DNA of 64,000 nucleotides from Roseovarius spongiae (GCF_003651245.1 NZ_RAPE01000002.1:620001-684000), one strand, 5' to 3'; counted from the first letter of the stretch, positions 34,710 to 43,389 are shown. The notes: a model not told the origin generated them from the sequence alone. Made by a program: numbers and translations.

Positions 34710-35699
34710 TCAGGGCGTGTGCAGCGTATCCTCGGGGGTGAAGATCGCGCGCGTGTCCTCGTGGAAGGCGTCCATGTGAAAGGGCCAGCAGGCGCGTGGC
34801 CAGCGCAGCTCCATCTGGCGCAGGCGCGGGCGGTAGACGGCCGTGTAGAGCGTGCCGAACCCGTGATCGAAGCGCGACGAATAGAGCGGCGGACGCAGGA
34901 AGGCGCCGATGAATTTCTCTTCGGGCTCGACGTGCAGGGTCAGACGTTGCAGCAGGAACCGTTCGCGCTCCACCGTGGCGGTAAAGCGCGCGTGGCTGGC
35001 CCATTCGACGCGCTCCTGGTGGTTGGTGGCGACCGCCTGGTGGGTGAGCACCGTCTTGCGGTCCGGCGCCATCAGCGCGGTGAGGAACTTGCGCCGGGCG
35101 TCCACGACCGTGACGTTATAGCTCATATGCGTCGGGATCCGCGCCAGCGCGCGGCCTGCCTCCTCGGTCGTCTCGCAGGTTTGCAGCACGTAACGCAGGA
35201 TCAGCGGCACGCCGAAGCCGTCGCCGACCACGCGCCGCCCCCCGAAGGTAAGCGACACGGCAAGCCCCGCGTCGTTGATCCCGTCGACCAGCCCCCAGAG
35301 CCCGTCGGCGGTGCCCATGACCGTGCGTCCCTGCCAGTGCGTGCGCATCGTGAGGCTGTCGAACGCCTTGGGCGAGTAGTCGTAATTGCGCACCAAGACC
35401 GGTTCCTCGCCCGGCCAGATCGCCTGGCTACAGGATGACAGGTAGGGCGGAGGGCAGTAGAAGCTGAGGAAGCGCGCGGCGTGATCCGTGCCGCCCGCCA
35501 ATTCGCACAGCCGGTCGTAAAGCGGCAGAAGTTCCGGCATGTGCGTCTTCAGCGCGCGGCGGCTGTCGTGGAAACCGGGCCGCGCCTCCGGCCCCTCGCG
35601 CGCCCACCAGTGGTGATAGGCGGGCCAGTATTCCCGGAAAAGCCCGGCCCATCTGGTGCCGGGTTCGTCCTCGGAAATCGCGCGCCAGTTGAGCCGCAT
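34710..35699 (-). CDS. C45 family Ntn-hydrolase (acyl-CoA:6-APA acyltransferase / carcinine hydrolase-like)
   Basis: A 329-residue protein of the peptidase C45 family, N-terminal nucleophile enzymes that hydrolyse or transfer amide-linked acyl groups (isopenicillin-N acyltransferase; Drosophila Tan, which hydrolyses beta-alanyl-dopamine and carcinine). The predicted nucleophile is C90 in YLSSCSQ, where autocleavage would expose the Cys. It is followed by VRNYDYSP, with the Arg and Asp typical of the family. No signal peptide is seen. It is nine bases downstream of the ATP-grasp gene. I infer that it breaks the amide formed by that ligase. Confidence 0.82.
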   Translation of the reverse strand: MRLNWRAISEDEPGTRWAGLFREYWPAYHHWWAREGPEARPGFHDSRRALKTHMPELLPLYDRLCELAGGTDHAARFLSFYCPPPYLSSCSQAIWPGEEPVLVRNYDYSPKAFDSLTMRTHWQGRTVMGTADGLWGLVDGINDAGLAVSLTFGGRRVVGDGFGVPLILRYVLQTCETTEEAGRALARIPTHMSYNVTVVDARRKFLTALMAPDRKTVLTHQAVATNHQERVEWASHARFTATVERERFLLQRLTLHVEPEEKFIGAFLRPPLYSSRFDHGFGTLYTAVYRPRLRQMELRWPRACWPFHMDAFHEDTRAIFTPEDTLHTP

Positions 35700-35708
35700 C
35701 GCGCCGGC

Positions 35709-37211
35709 TCACATGATCTTGAAGGCGGGATCGGCAAAGGCGGGGCCAGCCTCGGCGGTGGGCAGGGGCCGGGCGCTGACGCCCCGCTTGATGCCGTGGA
35801 TCCATCGCTTGCCGCGCTCGTTGAGCTGGAAGCCCGGCGTCATGGAGCGCCCGCGCGTCACCAGGATGCCGATATCCGCGCCCTCGTAGCGATAGTCGCC
35901 GGGCTGAAGGATACGCAGGAAGAATGCCTCGTTCTCGCTCTCGACGGCGCGGCGGTGGTAGTCGAAGCGGTCGAAATCGATGCTGCCGTCCTCGCGCATC
36001 TTGTAGATGCCGGTCTCGGGGACATCGGTGGCGATATCGACCGTGTCCTCGGTGTGCTTGATGACCATCTGCGACCAGCCGTCGATCATCCTGGGGTCGG
36101 CCCAGCGGGCGTTCAGTTCCTCCACGTCGAGGCTGAATTTCTTGCGGGAGAATTCCAGCAGGTGGAACAGGAACAAAGGCGCGTCCGCGTGGGCAAAGGC
36201 GGCGTGGTTGGTCATTGATGACGCCCCGGTGATGCGCGGGTTCAATTCACCCAGCCAGATGTCGCCGGTTTTCTTGTCGATCAGGAAATCGAGCTCGAAG
36301 TACCCCCGATAGCCTTCCTTGCGAAGCTGTTCGCCGAACTTGAAGGTCAGATCGCGCGCCTTCTGGCGCACCTTGGGCGGGAAGGCGGTCGCGAAAATTT
36401 CGTTCCCGCACCAGCCGCCGCGATAGGGGGTCAGTTCCTTGAAACCCACTAGCTCGGTCATCAGGGGGCCGACGATGGTGCCTTCCTTCGTGGCGCAGGC
36501 CTCGATCGCAGATCCGCGACAGTCGATCCGCTTCATGATCTTGATCTCGCCTTCGCCGACGATCTCGTGCTCGTGGCGGCGGAAATCGGCCTCGGACTTG
36601 ATAAAGAACGTGGTGTGGCCCGAGTCGCCGAAGGCCGATTGCAGAACCAGATCGTGGCCCAGATCGGCACTTTCGCAGATCTCGCGCAGGTGATCGTAGC
36701 TTTCGACCTCGCTCAGCGTGTTGGGCACCGACGGCACGCCCGCCTTGTTGCCGATTCGCACGGTCTCGATCTTGTTGTCCATCGCCTGCCGCAGCTTGGC
36801 CTTGGGGAACCAGACCTCGGCGCCGAGTTCCTTCGACAGCCGTTCGGTTTCCTCGTCGAACATCAGGAACACGAACTTGGGCTTGCCGCCGCGCCGCTTG
36901 ATGAGGTCGATCACCTCCTTGTGCTGGAGCAGGTAGTTGTTGATGTCCTCGATCGACTGAAACTCCGCATGCGGCTGTTCGGAGGGCACGAAGGTGTTCG
37001 GGTGCTTGCCGTCATAGCAGTCGATATAGCTGATATACTTGAAGTTCTTGCACCACTCGTCGAGGCCCAGAAGATTGAAGTTGGTCGCGGAGATGAAATA
37101 GACCGGGTCCTCGTTGCGGTGGAAGTGGCGCCGAATCTCCGAGATGTTCTTGAGGTCCACCGTCTTGGGTTTCGCCGGGGTCTTGGGTTTCGTTTCTGCC
37201 GTCTTGGCCAT
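35709..37211 (-). CDS. Free-standing ATP-grasp ligase (biotin carboxylase-like)
   Basis: A 500-residue ATP-grasp enzyme that would join a carboxylate to an amine or other nucleophile through an acyl phosphate. Seen: a Lys/Pro/Thr-rich N-terminal 18 residues, an ATP-grasp core with QSAFGDSGHTTFF as the nucleotide loop, and the metal-ligand motif GELNPRITGASS near residues 319-330. A C-terminal extension has no biotin carboxylase signature, and no biotin carrier gene is near, so the common label biotin carboxylase is misleading. Context (PLP decarboxylase upstream, Ntn-hydrolase downstream) suggests an amino acid-amine ligase, as with carnosine synthase. The substrates are unknown. Confidence 0.8.
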   Translation of the reverse strand: MAKTAETKPKTPAKPKTVDLKNISEIRRHFHRNEDPVYFISATNFNLLGLDEWCKNFKYISYIDCYDGKHPNTFVPSEQPHAEFQSIEDINNYLLQHKEVIDLIKRRGGKPKFVFLMFDEETERLSKELGAEVWFPKAKLRQAMDNKIETVRIGNKAGVPSVPNTLSEVESYDHLREICESADLGHDLVLQSAFGDSGHTTFFIKSEADFRRHEHEIVGEGEIKIMKRIDCRGSAIEACATKEGTIVGPLMTELVGFKELTPYRGGWCGNEIFATAFPPKVRQKARDLTFKFGEQLRKEGYRGYFELDFLIDKKTGDIWLGELNPRITGASSMTNHAAFAHADAPLFLFHLLEFSRKKFSLDVEELNARWADPRMIDGWSQMVIKHTEDTVDIATDVPETGIYKMREDGSIDFDRFDYHRRAVESENEAFFLRILQPGDYRYEGADIGILVTRGRSMTPGFQLNERGKRWIHGIKRGVSARPLPTAEAGPAFADPAFKIM

Positions 37212-37256
37212 ATTTCTTGTTCTCCCTGTGAACGGTCGTTTATTGTTTTTCTGAAG

Positions 37257-40016
37257 TTACAGTTTCTGGCGTTGCATGTTCAGCTTCAACCGCGCCGCGT
37301 TGGCCTTGGCCTGCTGTTTCAGCGCCGCCTGCGTAAAGACCCGCAAGCCGAGATCGGGGCGGTAGCCGTGGATCTCGCTCACGTCGAGCGCGCGCATGAA
37401 GTCGAGGATTCCCTTGCTCACCACCTGTCCCGGCACGAGGATCGGGAAACCGGGCGGGTAGGGGATGATGAATGACGCGGACACCACGTCGTCGCCGCTT
37501 TCCATCGCCTCCTTGATCGACCCGTCGAGTTCGAGATAGTCGCAGTTCCGATCGTCGTAGCTGAGGAAGAACGCCGACCGGATATCGCCCTCGGGCGTGT
37601 CGTCATCGGTGCGGAACGCATCGTGGAACCGGCTGAAATCGGGCAGGGGCGGCAGATGGTGCATCAGGTTCGCCACCCGCTTTTCAAAGCCGCGCCGTTC
37701 CATCATCGACGCGTCGTCGATCAGCTCGTCCAGTTCCTTGGCGATCTCCACGAGCACCTCAATCAGGTAGGCCACGCTCGACCGCGTCGTGCCGATATTG
37801 GTCATGAAGAGGACCGTGTTGCGCGACGTCTTGTTGATCTGGATGCCGTACTTGTCCATCAACACCTGGTTTTTGAACGTATCGCCGTCCCAGCCGGTGC
37901 CGCCCACGGCAAGCGTGACGCGCGTGGCGTCGAGGACGAATTCGTCCTTTTCCCAGCAGTCCCAGATATCGGTCCAGCCCTGTTCGGGGTTGTAGTAGGT
38001 TTCGACGCCGCTTTCGCGGTAATCCTCGGGGATCATGTCGCCTGCGGCCAGCACCTTGAAATACTTCGTCAAGAGCGGATGCGTGGCGATCGCGCGGCGC
38101 ATGGACATGGCCGCCTCGACCTGTCGCTGGACGAATTCGAACCCTTCGAGTTCGACCTGTCGGCGGCCCACGTCCAATGAGGCGATGATCTGGTAGTTGG
38201 GCGATGTCGATGTGTGGGTCATGTAGGCTTCGTGGAACGACGCCTCGACCTCGCCCTTGAAGTCCTGATCGTTGACATGGATCATCGAGCCCTGCCGCAG
38301 CGACGTCAGCGTCTTGTGCGTCGATTGCGTGGCGTAGACGCGGATTCGCGCACCGGGCGGAGGGATCAGCCGCGTGTTCAGCAACATCTCGTCATCGGCG
38401 CCTTCCAGAGCCGTCTGCTGTTCGGCGTAGGCGGCGGCGTGTTCGTCCGATTTCAGGCGTTCGCGCATGTTGTTCGCCGCGTTCATGCCGGTGCGCTGCC
38501 GGTAGGTGGGGCCGAACCGGGCGAAGCCGAACCACGCCTCGTCCCAGAGAAACACGAGGTCCGGTTTGATGGCGAGACATTCCTCCATCACCCGTTCCAC
38601 GTTGTAGACGATTCCGTCGAAGGTGCAGTTGGTGAGTAGCAGCATCCGCACCCGGTCGAGCTTGCCGGCCTTCTTCAGCTCAAGGAGCTGGTGCTTGATC
38701 TCGCGCAGGGGCACCGCGCCATACATCGAGTATTCGTTGAGCGGGTAGCTGTCGAGGTAACAGACCTGCGCCCCGGCGAGGACCATCCCATAGTGGTGCG
38801 ACTTGTGGCAGTCGCGGTCGACGAGCACGATATCGCCAGGCCTGACGAGGGCCTGCACGACGATCTTGTTGCAGGTCGAGGTGCCGTTGGTGGCGAAATA
38901 GGTCTGTTTGGACCCGAAGGCCCGGCTGGCGAGCCGTTGCGCCTCCTTGATGGGCCCGTGCGGCTCCAGCAGGCTGTCGAGCCCGCCGGACGTGGCCGAG
39001 GTCTCGGCCATGAAGATGTTGGAGCCATAGAACGCGCCCATGTCCTGAATCCAGTGCGAGCGGGTGATCGACTTGCCCCGGCTGATCGGCATGGCGTGAA
39101 AGACGCCGGTGGGCTGCTTGGAATATTCCACCAGCGCGGTGAAGAACGGCGTCTTGTAGCGGCTCTGTACGCCGCGCAGGATGTTGAGGTGCAACTCCAT
39201 GAAGTCTTCCTGGTTGTAGAAGACCCGGCGGCAGATCCCGAGGTCGAGCCCCGCGATATCCTCGACTGACCGTTCGGTGATGAGATAGGCGTCAAGCTCG
39301 GGGCGCGCCCGCGCGATCATCCGGCAGAGCTCGGGTCCGTAATTCTCGGGCGTCAGGTTCTCCAGCGCTTCGAGTCCGCCTGCGCGGTTGAGGTAGCGGG
39401 TGAGGATCGACAGCTCAACCTGGCTTTCGAGAATCAGCCCAGGCCGCACGACGATGGCCTGGATGTTGTGGTTAAAGAGAACCCCGATCAGCGCGTCCTG
39501 GAGGCTCGGCACGACCACGGTTTCGTAGTGGAACGGATCCTCGCTGCGGCGCATGTTGGCGAAGTTCGACTTCATCCACCGTTCCTGGTGCTCGCTCATG
39601 TTGTCGACGATGAGCACCTCGAAATAGGGCTTGGTGAGCGTGCGCGCCTCCAGCGACTGGATCGCCTCGTCCTCGTGTTCGTCCATGTCGGCGCTGTCGC
39701 GGTCGAGCGGGATGTGACGGCGCCGGTAGGCCCCGGTCGTGAGCGCCCGCGTGACCCGCTGCACCGTGAAGGCGAGGTCGCGCAGGTTGTCGTTCTCGAA
39801 CTGGCGGCGCATTTGCTCGAAGGCCTGCTTGCCGGGAAAGGCCCAGTAGGCCTCGATCAGCGACAGCGATTCGAAGAGTTCACCGATATGGGCGCGGTTG
39901 GCCTTGCCGTTGCGACCGTCCGGCGCGCGGGCGAGCGCGTCGGTCGCTTCGCGCAGTTGGCTCCAGCGGTCCGAGCGCAACTGCACCGCCGAATAATATT
40001 CCCCCATTGATTCCAT
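37257..40016 (-). CDS. Orn/Lys/Arg decarboxylase, major (fold I, long form)
   Basis: A 919-residue PLP-dependent amino-acid decarboxylase of the Orn/Lys/Arg major family, well above the usual 710-760 residues. The PLP lysine sits in STHKTLTSLRQGS (about residues 564-576), and the DEAWFGFARF and CTFDGIVYN segments of the active site are present. The family N-terminal wing-like domain includes VLIVDNMSEHQ. The extra length is mostly N-terminal. It decarboxylates a basic amino acid to a polyamine such as putrescine, cadaverine or agmatine; which one is not decidable here. It is followed 45 bases later by the ATP-grasp gene. Confidence 0.9.
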   Translation of the reverse strand: MESMGEYYSAVQLRSDRWSQLREATDALARAPDGRNGKANRAHIGELFESLSLIEAYWAFPGKQAFEQMRRQFENDNLRDLAFTVQRVTRALTTGAYRRRHIPLDRDSADMDEHEDEAIQSLEARTLTKPYFEVLIVDNMSEHQERWMKSNFANMRRSEDPFHYETVVVPSLQDALIGVLFNHNIQAIVVRPGLILESQVELSILTRYLNRAGGLEALENLTPENYGPELCRMIARARPELDAYLITERSVEDIAGLDLGICRRVFYNQEDFMELHLNILRGVQSRYKTPFFTALVEYSKQPTGVFHAMPISRGKSITRSHWIQDMGAFYGSNIFMAETSATSGGLDSLLEPHGPIKEAQRLASRAFGSKQTYFATNGTSTCNKIVVQALVRPGDIVLVDRDCHKSHHYGMVLAGAQVCYLDSYPLNEYSMYGAVPLREIKHQLLELKKAGKLDRVRMLLLTNCTFDGIVYNVERVMEECLAIKPDLVFLWDEAWFGFARFGPTYRQRTGMNAANNMRERLKSDEHAAAYAEQQTALEGADDEMLLNTRLIPPPGARIRVYATQSTHKTLTSLRQGSMIHVNDQDFKGEVEASFHEAYMTHTSTSPNYQIIASLDVGRRQVELEGFEFVQRQVEAAMSMRRAIATHPLLTKYFKVLAAGDMIPEDYRESGVETYYNPEQGWTDIWDCWEKDEFVLDATRVTLAVGGTGWDGDTFKNQVLMDKYGIQINKTSRNTVLFMTNIGTTRSSVAYLIEVLVEIAKELDELIDDASMMERRGFEKRVANLMHHLPPLPDFSRFHDAFRTDDDTPEGDIRSAFFLSYDDRNCDYLELDGSIKEAMESGDDVVSASFIIPYPPGFPILVPGQVVSKGILDFMRALDVSEIHGYRPDLGLRVFTQAALKQQAKANAARLKLNMQRQKL

Positions 40017-40038
40017 GACTCACTCCCCGTTGTTATGG

Positions 40039-40096
40039 GGCCGGCACGTCGGTGCGCACGGGGGCAGGGGGCGTGCGAACAGCCGACGTGTCGGCC
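40039..40096 (-). promoter_or_regulatory. Large near-perfect hairpin between nitrilase and decarboxylase genes
   Basis: GGCCGGCACGTCGG and CCGACGTGTCGGCC match at 13 of 14 positions, with an inner GCACG/CGTGC pair and a loop near 40061-40071. No T-run follows on the minus strand. It lies 22 bases upstream of the decarboxylase start. Possible roles are mRNA processing, stability or translational control. Confidence 0.55.
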
Positions 40097-40110
40097 GCTG
40101 CTTGTCGTCG

Positions 40111-41127
40111 TCAGGTGGTCGAGGGCGTCGTCTCCCTCTCGTCGCGCTCGCGTGCGGGCGCAGGCCCGCCGCTCGTCCGGTTGACCGCCTCCGGAACGGC
40201 CGCGCCCTTGAAGAGCTCCGGCTCAGGGCGCGCGATCTCGGGCGTCTCGCCCATGTCCAGCCCTGCGCGCGACCCCTGTTGCGGGATCTCGAGCGGCCCC
40301 AGCGAATGCAGGTAGGCGTCGGCGCCGCTTGCGCGGTCATAGACCGGGAAATCGACCGAGCGGTCGCGGAAGCTCTTGAGCACCTGGCCCAGCCCCTTCA
40401 TCCCCGTCTCGCGCTGACGGCGCACGTAGTCGAGGTCGAGCTCGAGCGGGAACATGTCCTCCTGCCCGCCGGACTGGTGCAGCACGGTGGCGGTGGGATC
40501 GACCACGCAGGATTTGCCCACGCCGCCGGCGCCCAGCCCGTTCACGTCGATCACGTAGCACTGGAACTGCGCCGCGGTGGCGCGCGCGATGGCAAGCTCG
40601 GCCTCGCGGTCGGTGGTGCCGGTCAGCACCGGGTGCAGCAGCACCTCCACCCCATGCGCGGTAAGCTGGCGGGTGGTTTCGGGGAACCAGATGTCATAGC
40701 AGATGGAAAGGCCGAACCGCCCGACCTCGGGCACGTCGAAGATGCAAAAACCGGTTCCCGCCTCGACGCCGGCCTCGTAGGGGCGGAAGGGAAACATCTT
40801 GCGGTAGTGGGCGACGATTTCGCCCCTGGGGTCGATCACCGTGGAGGTGTTGTAGACGCGCCCGTCCTCGGCGGTTTCGAACATGGAGCCGGGGATCAGC
40901 CAGACATGGTGCTTGGCCGCCGCCTCGCGGAACCGCTCCAGCGTCTCGTTGCGCAGCGGCAGCGAGAAGCGCGGCAGCGGGCCAAAGGGGGCGAGTTCGG
41001 AGAACAGCACCATCTGCGTCCAGGGAAATCGGGCCATCAGCACGTCAAGCCGGTGGATCATCCCATCCACGTTGGGCTGTAGCGCGTTCACGTGCATCTG
41101 CACGCCGGCGACTGCGAATGGCGTCAT
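40111..41127 (-). CDS. Nitrilase/carbon-nitrogen hydrolase family amidohydrolase
   Basis: A 338-residue enzyme of the C-N hydrolase superfamily with the Glu-Lys-Cys triad visible: FSELAPFG (Glu), YRKMFPF (Lys) and LSICYDIWFPE with the Cys near residue 144. Likely reactions are hydrolysis of an amide or carbamoyl group (N-carbamoylputrescine amidase and omega-amidase belong here), which would fit a polyamine pathway. The C-terminus has an unusual extension of about 70 residues beyond the core fold, rich in Arg and Pro. It is the first gene of the four-gene run; the start is the ATG at 41127. Confidence 0.87.
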   Translation of the reverse strand: MTPFAVAGVQMHVNALQPNVDGMIHRLDVLMARFPWTQMVLFSELAPFGPLPRFSLPLRNETLERFREAAAKHHVWLIPGSMFETAEDGRVYNTSTVIDPRGEIVAHYRKMFPFRPYEAGVEAGTGFCIFDVPEVGRFGLSICYDIWFPETTRQLTAHGVEVLLHPVLTGTTDREAELAIARATAAQFQCYVIDVNGLGAGGVGKSCVVDPTATVLHQSGGQEDMFPLELDLDYVRRQRETGMKGLGQVLKSFRDRSVDFPVYDRASGADAYLHSLGPLEIPQQGSRAGLDMGETPEIARPEPELFKGAAVPEAVNRTSGGPAPARERDERETTPSTT

Positions 41128-41154
41128 TAAATCGGTTCTCCTCGTCCGTTTCGG

Positions 41155-41200
41155 CCCCGCCTTGCGTCCGGGCCTAAGCAGTCTAGGCGCAAGGGCGGGG
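41155..41200 (-). promoter_or_regulatory. Large inverted repeat in the nitrilase-operon leader
   Basis: CCCCGCCTTGCG and CGCAAGGGCGGGG form a 12-pair stem with one bulged base, plus an inner CCTA/TAGG pair (41173-41176 and 41184-41187). It lies about 30 bases before the nitrilase start codon in what should be the 5' leader of the minus-strand operon. On neither strand is it followed by a T-run, so it is not a standard terminator. Confidence 0.5.
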
Positions 41201-41311
41201 AAATAACAACAGCCCGAAGCGGCGGCGACGCCGCGTCGCCGCGCGTGCGGCGGTTGCGCGCGGGCGGGCGGCATGCCACGTTCGGGTCGTGCAAACCACG
41301 GGAGAGCGCCG

Positions 41312-41707
41312 ATGAACCGCCTCAGGAAAACCGCCGCCGACATGGTCGCCGACGCGCGGGCGCGGATCGAGGAGATCGACACCGCCGACCTTATCGCCCG
41401 GCGCGAGGATCCCGACCTCGTGATCGTCGACATCCGCGACGTGCGTGAACGCCAGCGCAGCGGCTTTATCCCCGGCAGCGTGCATGCGCCGCGCGGGATG
41501 CTCGAGTTCTGGATCGATCCCGACAGCCCCTATCATCGCGATGTATTCGCGCAGGAGGGCAAACGCTACGTGCTGCACTGCGCGTCGGGCTGGCGCTCCG
41601 CGCTGGCCGCGGCGACCTTGCAGGACATGGGGTTCGAAGCGGCGCATCTGCGCGACGGATTCAGCGACTGGGTGAAGCAGGGCGGCCCGGTGGAGCAGGC
41701 CGACTAG
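41312..41707 (+). CDS. Rhodanese-like domain protein
   Basis: A 131-residue single-domain rhodanese, probably a sulfurtransferase or persulfide carrier. The active-site loop HCASGWRSALAA holds the catalytic cysteine, and the family motif VIVDIRDVRERQRSGFIPGS is clear. No signal peptide. It is monocistronic and divergent from the nitrilase operon. The ATG at 41312 follows a GGGAGAG ribosome site. The sulfur acceptor is unknown. Confidence 0.85.
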   Translation: MNRLRKTAADMVADARARIEEIDTADLIARREDPDLVIVDIRDVRERQRSGFIPGSVHAPRGMLEFWIDPDSPYHRDVFAQEGKRYVLHCASGWRSALAAATLQDMGFEAAHLRDGFSDWVKQGGPVEQAD

Positions 41708-41755
41708 GCGCGCGGCTTCGGACGGTGCGCAATCCGGCCAAGCCGCCCCTCGCCG

Positions 41756-43141
41756 TCAGGACGGCGCGCTCAGCGCGTCCAGCACCCGCGCCCAGCTGCG
41801 CGCGCCCTTGTGGAAGCTCTCGACGTCGTATTTCTCGTTCGGGGAATGTATCGCGTCGTCGTCCTTGCCGAAACCGATCAGCATCGCGTTCATGCCCAGA
41901 ACCTCGCCGAAATGCCCCGCGATGGGGATCGAGCCGCCGCAGCCCACGTAAGCCGCCTCGCGCCCCCATTCCTGTCCGAGCGCGCGGCGCGCCTGCTCGA
42001 AGGCGGGGCCGCTCATGTCCATGATGCCGGCCGCGCTGCCGCCATGGGCGTGGAACTCCGCCGTGCAGTCGGCGGGCAGCGCAGCCTTCACATGCGCGCG
42101 GAACGCATCCCGCACGGCGTCCGGCCGCTGGCCCTCGACCAGACGGAAGCTGACCTTGGCATGCGCCTCGGCGGGCAGCACGGTCTTGAAGCCCGCGCCG
42201 GTATAGCCGCCCCAGATGCCGTTCACTTCGGCGGTGGGGCGCGACCAGATCATCTCGAGCGGGGTGCGCCCGGCCTCGCCCGCGGGCTCGCTCAGCCCCA
42301 CCGCGCCGAGGAACGCGGCGTGATCGAAGCCCAGCCGCTCCCACTGGGCGCGCAGTTCGGGGGCGAGTTCGGGAATGTCGTCGTAGAACCCCGCGAGCGT
42401 CACGCGCCCGGTTTCGTCATGCAGCCCGGCGAGCATGCGGGCAAGCACGTGGATCGGGTTCTGCGCGAGCCCGCCGAAAAAGCCCGAATGCAGATCCACC
42501 TCCGGGCCACGGATCGTCACTTCCTCGGTCACCATTCCGCGCAGCATGGTGACGATGGCGGGCGTTTCGGACTGGAACAGGCCGGTATCGCAGATCAGCG
42601 CGAGGTCGGCGCGCAACTCCTCTGCGTTTTCCTGCATGAACGGGACAAGCGAGGGCGACCCGCTTTCCTCCTCGCCCTCGAAGAAGAAGGTGATGCGGCA
42701 GGGCATTTCGCCGGTCACGTCCCGCCAGGCCCGGCAGGCCTCGACAAAGGTCATCAGCTGCCCCTTGTCGTCGCTGGAGCCACGCGCGCGGATCACCTTG
42801 CCCTTCGCGGCGTCTTCGATCTTCGGATCGAATGGATCGGTGCGCCACTCGTCCAGCGGGTCGACCGGCTGCACGTCGTAATGTCCGTAGAAAAGCAGGT
42901 GCGGCGCCCCTGCGGGCCCGTCCACGTGGCCCACCACCATCGGGTGGCCGGATGTGTCGCGCCGCTGCGCCGAGACGCCAATGCTCTCGAGATCGGCCAC
43001 CAGCCAGTCGGCGGCGGCCCGGCAATGCTGCGCATAGGCCGGATCGGTCGAGACCGACGGAATGCGCAGCAGTTCGGCGAGCCGGTCCAGCGCCTGCGGC
43101 ATCTGGTCGTCGATACGGGCGAGAACGGCGTCTAGGGACAT
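41756..43141 (-). CDS. M20 family metallopeptidase (dipeptidase/carnosinase-like)
   Basis: A 461-residue di-zinc peptidase of the M20 family. The metal ligands are visible in FYGHYDVQPVDP and SDDKGQ, the catalytic Glu in EGEEESGSPS, and a lid/dimerisation domain between about residues 190 and 330. Its length and architecture match M20 dipeptidases such as carnosinase-like and PepV-type enzymes. The start is the ATG at 43141. It is divergent from hemA. Carnosinase-like cleavage would be interesting beside the amine-ligase operon, but the link is only positional. Confidence 0.88.
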   Translation of the reverse strand: MSLDAVLARIDDQMPQALDRLAELLRIPSVSTDPAYAQHCRAAADWLVADLESIGVSAQRRDTSGHPMVVGHVDGPAGAPHLLFYGHYDVQPVDPLDEWRTDPFDPKIEDAAKGKVIRARGSSDDKGQLMTFVEACRAWRDVTGEMPCRITFFFEGEEESGSPSLVPFMQENAEELRADLALICDTGLFQSETPAIVTMLRGMVTEEVTIRGPEVDLHSGFFGGLAQNPIHVLARMLAGLHDETGRVTLAGFYDDIPELAPELRAQWERLGFDHAAFLGAVGLSEPAGEAGRTPLEMIWSRPTAEVNGIWGGYTGAGFKTVLPAEAHAKVSFRLVEGQRPDAVRDAFRAHVKAALPADCTAEFHAHGGSAAGIMDMSGPAFEQARRALGQEWGREAAYVGCGGSIPIAGHFGEVLGMNAMLIGFGKDDDAIHSPNEKYDVESFHKGARSWARVLDALSAPS

Positions 43142-43261
43142 TGGGCGGACCTTCCGGCTGAGTGGGGGATGCGGTGCGAAGGTAGCAGAGGGCGCGAAGC
43201 TGTCCAGACGTTCGGGCAATTTCGCGCCTGAAGCGAACCGCGATCGCTTTCGCCCCCATCA

Positions 43262-43275
43262 TTGATCCGCATCAA
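43262..43275. promoter_or_regulatory. FNR/FnrL box upstream of hemA
   Basis: TTGATCCGCATCAA is a perfect FNR-type palindrome (TTGAT, four bases, ATCAA). It sits 114 bases upstream of the hemA start, and AT-richer -10-like sequence near 43295-43302 places a start site about 40 bases downstream of the box centre, a class II activation geometry. In Rhodobacter, FnrL activates hemA at low oxygen. Confidence 0.75.
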
Positions 43276-43389
43276 GGACCGGACCAGCGACCATGTTACA
43301 CAGTTGCGCAAACCGGGCGGGGGATGTATCGCCCTGAATGCGAAGACTCGTCGGGCGGCGCGCCCGGCGCGACAGAAAGGGGGCGCCCC

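Noticed and set aside
35709..37211. Biotin carboxylase annotation
   Set aside because: Only the ATP-grasp core matches; no biotin carboxylase C-terminal domain and no biotin carrier or carboxyltransferase gene is in the neighbourhood.
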